In this document: positions 1 through 5,155 of the stretch, one piece after another
Layout: each line of letters starts with the position of its first letter
Numbering within the stretch: position 1 is the stretch's first letter
Assembly (NCBI GenBank): GCA_035556495.1
Contig: DATMEW010000137.1
Location: forward strand, 1 to 6,735
Reading direction: 5' to 3'
DNA length: 6,735 nt
Origin: CANKHJ01 sp035556495
Lineage (GTDB): Bacteria > Pseudomonadota > Alphaproteobacteria > Rhizobiales > Xanthobacteraceae
The notes under the pieces: generated by a model
Databases searched by the model: none
Seen by the model: the letters and a program-made list of their open reading frames with translations, nothing else
What the model was told of the DNA's origin: nothing
Made by a program: the position numbers and the translations under genes

Positions 1-126
1 TTCCTCGAAACGGCGTCCCTCATTGCCACGACGGCTGTCTTCGGAGCGGCGATCCTGCTCGCCGCGACGTTCCTGCTCACCACGACGGCTCTCCTCGCTG
101 CGGCGACTCTCCTCGCCCCGGCGGCT
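1..126 (-). repeat. 18-bp minisatellite coding seven charged hexapeptides
   Basis: Seven consecutive 18-bp units (1-18, 19-36, and so on to 109-126) code in the minus frame for SRRGEE, SRRSEE, SRRGEQ, ERRGEQ, DRRSED, SRRGNE and GRRFEE, listed from 126 down to 1. The two arginines are invariant and acidic or amide residues follow them. The units differ at third bases and at several codons, so the array is old or under protein-level selection rather than freshly duplicated. It may continue beyond the window. A degenerate neighbour unit lies at 127-144. Confidence 0.9.
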
Positions 127-738
127 GTCTTCGCGATTGGCGCCCCAGCCGCCCCACCGGCCATGGTCGCCGCCACGGCCCCAGCTCGAATGGTCTCCAT
201 GATGACCGCGGTTCCAGCCGTGCCCGTGGCGGCCCTCTCCGCCCACGCGCTGCCGCGGACCAAAGCCGAGGTGGCGGGTCGGCGCGTCGGCCAGCATCGC
301 GAAGCGGCGCTTCTGCGCATCGTCAAGACTGCGATACAGCGGATCGACGGCATCGACGAGCTGCTTGAGCGCGGTCGCGCGCGCCACCATGGCATCGGCG
401 CGGCTGCGCATCGCTTCGAGCCGATCCGCCGGCGGCTGTTGAGACCGCATCGCTTCACGCCGATCCATCCGCACCTTGGCAAAATTGCGCACGGCCTGTT
501 CATAGGGCGCCCAATGCTTGTCCTGTTCCGGATTGAGCATCAGACCGGCGCGCAGAGCCGCGAGGCGCGCTTCACCGAACGCGCGCATGTCTTCGGCATT
601 CACGCGCGGCTTGGGCGCTTCAGAACGGCTCTCCGCATTCGGCTGGGCGGGTTTCGGCGAAGCATCCTGCTGGGCATAAGCAATCGCCGAACCTGCGACG
701 AGAGCGGCGGTCGAACCCGCGACGATTGTCTTCCACAT
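1..738 (-). CDS. Spy/CpxP-like (LTxxQ family) periplasmic protein, 3' end beyond window
   Basis: This frame is open from an ATG at 738 to the window edge (246 codons), so the C-terminus is missing. Residues 1-22 look like a Sec signal peptide (MWKTIVAGS, hydrophobic core, cleavage probably after AYA before QQ). Residues about 50-150 are helical and charged, with two LTxxQ-like motifs (LMLNPEQ near 66-72, LDDAQKRRF near 138-146), as in Spy/CpxP-type periplasmic chaperones and stress sensors. Residues 167-200 are rich in Gly, His and Trp, with six histidines, so metal binding is possible but unproven. From residue 205 the protein is a tandem charged hexapeptide. An in-frame ATG at 750 adds only MDNA. 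I prefer 738 because MWKT matches relatives as I remember them; neither start has a strong Shine-Dalgarno. The likely role is envelope stress or protein folding, from the family only. Confidence 0.75.
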   Translation of the reverse strand, partial: MWKTIVAGSTAALVAGSAIAYAQQDASPKPAQPNAESRSEAPKPRVNAEDMRAFGEARLAALRAGLMLNPEQDKHWAPYEQAVRNFAKVRMDRREAMRSQQPPADRLEAMRSRADAMVARATALKQLVDAVDPLYRSLDDAQKRRFAMLADAPTRHLGFGPRQRVGGEGRHGHGWNRGHHGDHSSWGRGGDHGRWGGWGANREDSRRGEESRRSEESRRGEQERRGEQDRRSEDSRRGNEGRRFEE

Positions 739-782
739 GGCGTTATCCATCTCTTTGGAGCGCAAGCTGCGCAATGACCATG

Positions 783-811
783 ATTAGAGAGGGGAGAAAC
801 GCCGCTCTCAA
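783..811 (-). promoter_or_regulatory. Sigma-70-type promoter for the Spy-like gene
   Basis: On the minus strand TTGAGA (811-806) and TCTAAT (788-783) are separated by exactly 17 bp, each matching five of six consensus positions. Transcription would begin near 776, giving an untranslated leader of about 25-40 nt before the start codon at 750 or 738. This is a sequence match only. Confidence 0.55.
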
Positions 812-917
812 GTTAAAGTTCTGTCAGGTTGCGGACGCTTCATAACCAGCCGTTCATCCGGATGTCTTAAATTCGCCACAGAATACGCGACATGAGCCAC
901 CGTTCAGAGCGGCCGCC

Positions 918-1015
918 AGAGCATCTGGCTTTGATGGAATCAAAGCCAAGGCTCCGCGTTTTATTTCGATGCGTTGTCTCGGCATGCAGCGGTCTCCGCT
1001 TCGCTCGAAAACGCT
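918..1015. repeat. Palindromic intergenic repeat, Rhizobiales type
   Basis: This non-coding block contains a perfect 9-bp inverted repeat with a 3-nt loop (927-935 against 939-947). Read on the minus strand, it also contains a segment starting AGCGTTTTCGAGCGAAG (1015 leftwards). From memory, closely similar sequences occur in many intergenic copies in Bradyrhizobium, Rhodopseudomonas and relatives, usually with a nearby palindrome. The ends given are estimates, because only one copy is in the window. There is no coding potential and no transposase. Its function is unknown; such elements are usually treated as REP-like. Confidence 0.5.
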
Positions 1016-1064
1016 TCAGCATTTATCATCGCCCGAAATAAGAAAGTGCCGGCGCAAGGCAAAT

Positions 1065-1092
1065 AAAAAAGCCCGGGCGCAAGGCCCGGGCT
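1065..1092 (-). terminator. Intrinsic terminator of leuA
   Basis: A perfect 9-bp GC-rich stem (1070-1078 with 1084-1092) with a 5-nt loop is followed on the minus strand by a run of six T, partly shared with the stem foot. It lies about 40 nt past the leuA stop codon. This is a textbook Rho-independent terminator, so leuA is probably the last gene of its transcript and does not read into the Spy-like gene. Confidence 0.9.
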
Positions 1093-1131
1093 CGATCAAG
1101 ACACATCTCATCAAGATATCGGCGACGCCGA

Positions 1132-2724
1132 TCAGGCAATATCCGTCGAATGCAGCCGGCGGCCACCGTCTTCCGCGCCGTGCTGACGTTTCGCCATCAG
1201 CTTGTTCAGGGCGCCGAGATACGCCTTGGCGGAGGCCACCAGCGTATCGGGGTCCGCGCCGCGTGACGTGACCGAACGGCCGTTCTCCGACAGCCGGACG
1301 GACACTTCCGCCTGGGCGTCGGTGCCTTCGGTCACGGCATGGACCTGATAGAGCTCCAGTTCCGCCGCATGCGGCACCAGCGCCTTGATGCTGTTGAAGA
1401 TCGCATCCACCGGTCCGTTGCCGCTCTCCTGCACGGTCTGGTGCCTGCCGTCGATAGCGAGCGTCAATGTCGCGGATTGCGGCCCCTTGGTGCCGGCGAT
1501 CACAGTGAGCGACACCAGCGTCACGCGGTCCTCGGCATCGGACAGGCGCTCGTCCAGCAAGGCTTCGATATCCTCGTCATAGACATGCTTCTTGCGGTCG
1601 GCCAACGCCTTGAAGCGCACGAAGGCGTCCTGCAACTGATTATCCTGCAACTGATAACCCAGTTCCTCCAGCTTGCGCGAGAAGGCGTGGCGGCCCGAAT
1701 GCTTGCCCATGACCAGCGAGGTCTGTTTCACGCCGACGCTTTCCGGCGTCATGATCTCGTAGGTCTGATTGTTCTTCAGCATGCCGTCCTGATGGATGCC
1801 GCTTTCATGGGCAAAGGCATTCCGTCCGACAATGGCCTTGTTGTACTGCACCGGGAACGAGGTCGCGACCGACACCAGCTTGGACGCCCGCGTCAGCATC
1901 GTCGTCTCGATGTTGGTGCGATACGGCAGCTTGTCGCCACGGGTCTTGATCGCCATCACGACTTCTTCGAGCGCGGCGTTGCCCGCACGCTCGCCAATGC
2001 CGTTGATGGTGCATTCGATCTGCCGCGCGCCGCCTTCCAGCCCGGCCAGCGAATTGGCCACCGCCAGGCCGAGATCGTTATGGCAGTGGACGGAGAATAT
2101 CGTCTTGTCCGCATTCGGCACCCGCTCGCGGATGGCGCGGAACATATCGCGATATTCCTCCGGGGTCGCATAGCCCACGGTGTCCGGCAGGTTGATCGTG
2201 GTCGCGCCGGCCGCGATCGCCTTGTCCACACAACGGCACAGATACTCGATGGAGGTCCGTGTCGCGTCCATCGCCGACCATTCGACATTGTCCACCAGGT
2301 TGCGCGCCTGGGTCACGGTGGCGACGATGATGTCCAGCACCTCGGCCTCGCTCTTGCGCATCTGGTGTTGCAGATGGATCGGCGAGGTTGACACGAAGGT
2401 ATGGATGCGCGGCTGGCGGGCGTGGCGAACCGCCTCCCCGCATCGGGCGATATCGCCGGGAATGGCCCGCGCCAGCCCGGCGACCACCGCATTCTTGGCG
2501 AGCCTGGCAATTTCAGCGACGGCCTCGAAGTCTCCCACCGAAGCGATCGGAAAGCCGGCTTCGATCACATCGACGCCCATCTCGTCGAGCAGTTCGGCGA
2601 CCTCCAGCTTTTCCTCATGGGTCATGGTCGCGCCCGGGCATTGCTCGCCGTCGCGCAAAGTCGTGTCGAAAATGATGACGCGGTCCTGATTAGAGGACGC
2701 GGTTTCGGTCGTGCTCATGGTCAT
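1132..2724 (-). CDS. leuA: 2-isopropylmalate synthase
   Basis: This cytoplasmic enzyme condenses acetyl-CoA with 2-ketoisovalerate to give 2-isopropylmalate, the first committed step of leucine synthesis. From the chosen start it is 530 aa, normal for the long bacterial LeuA. The HMGL-like TIM barrel opens with FDTTLRDGEQ (19-28, metal-binding Asp20), has the HCHND metal site (His213, His215) and the NGIGERAGNAALEE signature (241-254), then HESGIHQDG (306-314). The C-terminal LeuA dimer domain, the leucine feedback site in this family, covers about 397-512, with GNGPVDA at 435-441. The ATG at 2724 has AAAGG 4 nt upstream; an ATG at 2718 (MSTTET) is a near-equal alternative. The frame stays open to an ATG at 2802, but that codon sits in a hairpin loop and the added residues do not look conserved. 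It has its own terminator and a long structured leader, so it appears monocistronic. Confidence 0.95.
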   Translation of the reverse strand: MTMSTTETASSNQDRVIIFDTTLRDGEQCPGATMTHEEKLEVAELLDEMGVDVIEAGFPIASVGDFEAVAEIARLAKNAVVAGLARAIPGDIARCGEAVRHARQPRIHTFVSTSPIHLQHQMRKSEAEVLDIIVATVTQARNLVDNVEWSAMDATRTSIEYLCRCVDKAIAAGATTINLPDTVGYATPEEYRDMFRAIRERVPNADKTIFSVHCHNDLGLAVANSLAGLEGGARQIECTINGIGERAGNAALEEVVMAIKTRGDKLPYRTNIETTMLTRASKLVSVATSFPVQYNKAIVGRNAFAHESGIHQDGMLKNNQTYEIMTPESVGVKQTSLVMGKHSGRHAFSRKLEELGYQLQDNQLQDAFVRFKALADRKKHVYDEDIEALLDERLSDAEDRVTLVSLTVIAGTKGPQSATLTLAIDGRHQTVQESGNGPVDAIFNSIKALVPHAAELELYQVHAVTEGTDAQAEVSVRLSENGRSVTSRGADPDTLVASAKAYLGALNKLMAKRQHGAEDGGRRLHSTDIA

Positions 2725-2728
2725 GATG

Positions 2729-2831
2729 CCTTTTATCAGCCAGTTCGCGCCTGGAGGCGCCGGTCCGAGTTCGCTTTCTACCCCTGAGCGCCCAGGCACC
2801 ATGTGCCCGGCCGGCCCTCAGGGGCTGATAA
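2729..2831 (-). promoter_or_regulatory. Candidate leader switch sequestering the leuA ribosome-binding region
   Basis: On the minus strand UUAUCAGCC (2831-2823) is perfectly complementary over 9 nt to GGCUGAUAA (2741-2733). The second arm runs directly into the leuA Shine-Dalgarno AAGG (2732-2729). The first arm covers the end of a short leucine-rich reading frame (codons CTT, ATC, AGC, CCC). Between the arms lie two further hairpins (2781-2824 and 2747-2760), which would fold as branches of a closed junction. I infer a translational attenuator: a ribosome stalled on leucine codons would cover the first arm and free the leuA start, while normal termination would let the arms pair. No T-run follows any stem, so an intrinsic transcription terminator is unlikely here. 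Confidence 0.45.
2781..2824 (-). promoter_or_regulatory. Nested hairpin in the leuA leader
   Basis: CCCCTGAG (2824-2817) pairs perfectly with CTCAGGGG (2788-2781). Inside it, CCGGGCAC (2810-2803) pairs with GTGCCTGG (2799-2792) with one G-U, closing an ATG loop (2802-2800). A 6 by 3 internal loop separates the two stems. The 5' arm contains the last sense codon and stop of the putative leader ORF, so a ribosome at that stop would open the outer stem. Confidence 0.6.
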
Positions 2832-2922
2832 GCAGAAGCGACGCGGACAGGAGGGCACGGCGGGAGACAGCCGAAACGGCTTCCCGGGATATCGCGCAGG
2901 ATATGGAGCGCGCCGTGTACAA
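2818..2922 (-). CDS. Putative leucine-rich leader peptide of leuA
   Basis: This 34-codon frame begins at a TTG at 2922, with GAGGG 5 nt upstream, and ends at TGA 2820-2818, about 94 nt before leuA. Its C-terminal end reads ALLSASLLLISP: five of its leucines (CTC, CTG, CTT, CTG, CTT) plus one isoleucine fall within the last 11 residues. Clustered codons for the pathway product just before structured RNA are the hallmark of amino-acid attenuator leader peptides. Weak points are the TTG start, the long N-terminal part and the continuous open frame upstream to an ATG at 3150. Another in-frame TTG lies at 2940. No homologue is recognised. Confidence 0.4.
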   Translation of the reverse strand: MYTARSISCAISREAVSAVSRRALLSASLLLISP

Positions 2923-2994
2923 AATCGCCCTCGACCTCAAAACACTGCCAACACGACAGATCGGCGCTGCCAGATTCCTCAGCAGCAGACCTTC

Positions 2995-3024
2995 ATTATT
3001 TAGCGCAAACTGGCCCGGTTGCAA
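2995..3024 (-). promoter_or_regulatory. Possible leuA promoter
   Basis: On the minus strand TTGCAA (3024-3019) and AATAAT (3000-2995) are 18 bp apart, matching four and five of six sigma-70 consensus positions. A start near 2988 would give a leader of roughly 265 nt, long enough to include the leader ORF and the hairpins. The AT-rich -10 stands out in a GC-rich region, but this is only a pattern match. Confidence 0.35.
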
Positions 3025-3084
3025 AGGCCGCAGCGAGCATCCCGCAAAAATGCGCCCGATGGCAACGCCAGCCCCTCCCCGCCG

Positions 3085-3129
3085 GCCGGCTGCCCCCCCT
3101 CTCGGGGAACCCGCCGGGGGGCAATCGGC
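3085..3129. other. GC-rich hairpin between leuA leader and small gene
   Basis: TGCCCCCC (3091-3098) pairs perfectly with GGGGGGCA (3116-3123). The stem extends outward past a 2-nt mismatch by GCCG (3085-3088) with CGGC (3126-3129). On the plus strand it is followed by a short TTTCT, too weak for a confident terminator call. It lies about 37 nt before the plus-strand small gene and could be a structured 5' UTR, a transcription barrier between divergent units or a degenerate palindromic repeat. Confidence 0.45.
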
Positions 3130-3165
3130 GTTTCTCCTCCGCAGAGCCAAATGTGGAACTTCCAG

Positions 3166-3360
3166 ATGGGACTTTCAACCTATTTCAGACATCACGCGGA
3201 TGCCTGCGCACGTCTGGCCGGCCAATGTTTCGACCTCACGGTTGCCGGAGAATTGCGGGATATGGCTGTGGAATTCAGGCGCAAGGCCGCTGAAGTGGAG
3301 CGCGAGGACCGGGGCGCGGCCATCGGCGAAGGCGGGCCTCCGGCAGGGTCGCACAGTTGA
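3166..3360 (+). CDS. Small helical protein of unknown function
   Basis: The product is 64 aa from ATG 3166, with GGAA 7 nt upstream; ATG 3151 would add MWNFQ. The segment LSTYFRHHADACARLAGQ, then AGELRDMAVEFRRKA, looks like a two-helix amphipathic protein of the kind found as short hypothetical proteins in alphaproteobacteria, with a pattern of HAxxCxRLA followed by LRxMAxxFRxKA. There is no signal peptide or membrane segment, and two cysteines (14 and 21). The tail after about residue 48 is Gly/Pro-rich and probably disordered. It ends 7 nt from the stop of the convergent PPK2 gene. Because the family resemblance is from memory, I assign no function. The frame remains open upstream to 3019, but that part is Pro/Arg-rich and overlaps the GC hairpin. 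Confidence 0.6.
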   Translation: MGLSTYFRHHADACARLAGQCFDLTVAGELRDMAVEFRRKAAEVEREDRGAAIGEGGPPAGSHS

Positions 3361-3367
3361 GCGCGCC

Positions 3368-4255
3368 TCAGGTCGCTTCGGCAAGGAGCGCTTGCCGCAC
3401 GTGCTTCAGCTCGTCGAGCGCATCCGGATCGACCTTCGGAAACTGAAGGTTCAGCGCCTGCAAGTGACGCACGACGATCGAGGCGATGGCCGCGCGGCTC
3501 AACCATTTGCGATCCGCCGGTAGCACATACCATGGCGCATGCGGCGCGCTGGTCTGACGGATCACGTCTTCATAGGCGGCGGCATAGTCATTCCAGTGGC
3601 GGCGCTCGGCGACATCGTCCATCGAGAATTTCCAGCGCTTCGCGGGCTGTTCCAGCCGCTGAAGGAAACGGCGCCGCTGCTCTTCCCGCGAGACATTCAG
3701 GAAGAACTTGAGGATGATCATGCCGTTGCGGGCCTGCATCTCCTCGAAATCCCGGACGGCCTTGAACCGATCCTGCCAGATGTCCTTACCGTTGGGCGGC
3801 ACCGGGATGCGCTGGCGCTCCAGAAGCTCGGGATGAACACGAACGACCAACATCTCTTCGTAGTATGAGCGATTGAAAACGCCGATACGCCCACGCTCCG
3901 GCAGTCTTCGCGTCGTGCGCCACAGGAAATCGTGGTCGAGTTCTTCCGTGCTGGGGGCTTTGAAAGAATGAACGTCGCAGCCCTGCGGATTGATACCCGA
4001 CATGACATGCTTGATGGCGCCGTCCTTGCCTGCGGCATCCATGGCCTGAAAAATCAGAAGCACGGACCAGCGGTTGTCGGCATAGAGCCGTCCCTGGACA
4101 TCCGACAGCACATCGACGGTTTCCGTCAGAAGCTGCTTGGCTTCCTTCTTGCGCAGCGTCGGCTTGTCGCCCTCCGCGGGATCGTGATCCGCGAGCTTGA
4201 AGTTTTTCCCGCTGTCGACGCGGTATCTGTCCGTCCAGTGAGCTGTCTGTGCCAT
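3368..4255 (-). CDS. ppk2: PPK2-family polyphosphate kinase (polyphosphate:nucleotide phosphotransferase)
   Basis: The 295-aa cytoplasmic enzyme moves phosphate between polyphosphate and nucleotides. Visible motifs are the Walker A-like DAAGKDG (73-79), the Walker B region GVFNRSYYE (125-133) and the lid segment with KRWKF (206-210). The sequence around LIFQAMDAAGKDG, then PSTEELDHDFLWR and ILKFFLNVS, resembles the one-domain PPK2 proteins of about 270-300 aa, including those described as class III enzymes that phosphorylate both AMP and ADP. Whether this one makes ADP, ATP or both cannot be read from the sequence. The start at 4255 (MAQTAHW) fits the family's N-terminus. The frame stays open to 4426, but that extension lies across the promoter region and the ATPase gene on the other strand. 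It is divergent from the ABC importer across 90 bp. Confidence 0.9.
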   Translation of the reverse strand: MAQTAHWTDRYRVDSGKNFKLADHDPAEGDKPTLRKKEAKQLLTETVDVLSDVQGRLYADNRWSVLLIFQAMDAAGKDGAIKHVMSGINPQGCDVHSFKAPSTEELDHDFLWRTTRRLPERGRIGVFNRSYYEEMLVVRVHPELLERQRIPVPPNGKDIWQDRFKAVRDFEEMQARNGMIILKFFLNVSREEQRRRFLQRLEQPAKRWKFSMDDVAERRHWNDYAAAYEDVIRQTSAPHAPWYVLPADRKWLSRAAIASIVVRHLQALNLQFPKVDPDALDELKHVRQALLAEAT

Positions 4256-4291
4256 CGCTTCAATGTGCCGGCATTGAAGCATTCCGGCAAG

Positions 4292-4317
4292 GGAACAACT
4301 CAGGGAGTATTGTCCTT
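4292..4317 (+). promoter_or_regulatory. Possible EcfG (general stress) type promoter for the importer
   Basis: GGAAC (4292-4296) is followed after 17 bp by CCTT (4314-4317). Alphaproteobacterial EcfG promoters have GGAAC, 16-17 bp, then CGTT, so the -35 is exact and the -10 has one mismatch. It lies about 30 nt before the ATPase start in the divergent gap with ppk2. General-stress control of an osmolyte importer would make sense, but the match is short. Confidence 0.3.
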
Positions 4318-4345
4318 CGAAGCATGGACGTGTTTTATCGCGGGG

Positions 4346-5155
4346 ATGCAGAACAAACCCGCCGATGCAAAGAGGTCCGCCGGACCCGATGCCGCCATTT
4401 TGTTCGAAAAGGTGACGCGACGCCACGCTCCGGCCCGCCCCCCCGCGCTCGACAGCATCTCGCTGGCCATTCCACCACGGCAGTTCGTCGCCATCGTCGG
4501 CCCGTCCGGTTCGGGCAAATCCACCCTGCTGCGGATGATCAACAAGCTCGATTCACCTGACGCGGGGTCCGTACAGGTCGAAAACGAGGACGTGGCGCAG
4601 GCCGACGCCGTCCCGCTGCGCCGGCGGATCGGATATGTGTTCCAGGGCGTCGGGCTGTTCCCGCATATGACCGTCGCGGAGAATATCGGGATCACGCCCC
4701 GGCTGCTGGGCTGGCCCATGGACCGGATCAACGAACGGGTCGATGAACTGCTCGACCTTGTCCGCCTCGCTCCGGAAATATTTCGGCAACGCATGCCGCA
4801 TCAGCTCTCGGGCGGCCAGCGCCAGCGCATCGGCGTCGCGCGCGCAGTGGCGGCAAAGCCGCGCATCATGCTGATGGACGAGCCGTTCGGGGCGCTCGAT
4901 CCCATCACGCGGGACAGCCTGACCCAGGATTATCGAAGCCTGCATGACAGCCTTGCACTGACCACCATCATGGTGACCCATGACATGACGGAGGCCCTGC
5001 TGCTGGCGGACAGGATCGTGGTGATGCGCGGCGGGCATATCGTCGCGGAAGGCCCTCCGGACAAGCTGATGGACAATGGCGACCCGTTCGTGAGCGAGAT
5101 GCTCGAAACACCGCTGCGGCAGGCCGAGCGGCTGCAAGCGTTGAGGCAACGCTGA
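4346..5155 (+). CDS. ABC importer ATPase, osmoprotectant/quaternary-amine class (OpuCA/ProV-like)
   Basis: The 269-aa nucleotide-binding subunit powers uptake with the membrane protein encoded next. All core motifs are intact: Walker A GPSGSGKST (52-60), Q-loop Gln100 (YVFQGVGLFPHMTV), signature LSGGQ (154-158), Walker B IMLMDEP with Glu179, D-loop ALD (183-185) and switch His212 (THD). The RRRIGYVFQ and MDEPFGALDPITR stretches are typical of the glycine betaine/choline/carnitine group. The protein ends about 55 residues after the H-loop and so lacks the C-terminal CBS pair that senses ionic strength in ProV/OpuA-type ATPases. Osmotic gating, if any, must come from elsewhere. ATG 4346 is the first in-frame ATG past the divergent promoter; its Shine-Dalgarno is poor, and a TTG at 4310 behind GGGAG is an alternative. 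It directly abuts the permease gene. Confidence 0.9.
   Translation: MQNKPADAKRSAGPDAAILFEKVTRRHAPARPPALDSISLAIPPRQFVAIVGPSGSGKSTLLRMINKLDSPDAGSVQVENEDVAQADAVPLRRRIGYVFQGVGLFPHMTVAENIGITPRLLGWPMDRINERVDELLDLVRLAPEIFRQRMPHQLSGGQRQRIGVARAVAAKPRIMLMDEPFGALDPITRDSLTQDYRSLHDSLALTTIMVTHDMTEALLLADRIVVMRGGHIVAEGPPDKLMDNGDPFVSEMLETPLRQAERLQALRQR

Noticed and set aside
163..777. 204-codon open frame on the plus strand
   Set aside because: It is antisense to the Spy-like gene, which has a signal peptide, family motifs and a promoter. The plus frame is a high-GC shadow rich in Arg and His without recognisable domains.
855..864. Perfect 10-bp palindrome CATCCGGATG as an operator upstream of the Spy-like promoter
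   Set aside because: A single 10-bp palindrome about 45 bp upstream of the -35 is too short to call a regulator site without other copies.
969..1271. 100-codon open frame on the plus strand
   Set aside because: It runs through the intergenic repeat, the leuA terminator and the leuA 3' end; no coding signal.
1339..2391. 350-codon open frame on the plus strand
   Set aside because: It lies wholly antisense to leuA, whose catalytic motifs are intact; its composition is typical of a high-GC shadow frame.
2818..3150. 110-codon minus-strand frame as a full gene
   Set aside because: The upstream part is Arg/Gly/Pro-rich, crosses the GC hairpin and the possible leuA promoter, and shows no family. 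Only its last 34 codons are kept, as a possible leader peptide.
3932..4345. N-terminal extension of the ATPase to 3932
   Set aside because: The added 138 residues are antisense to ppk2, and the ATPase domain already begins normally after 4346.
4256..4426. N-terminal extension of the PPK2 protein to 4426
   Set aside because: The extra 57 residues do not resemble PPK2 and overlap the divergent promoter region and the 5' end of the ATPase gene.
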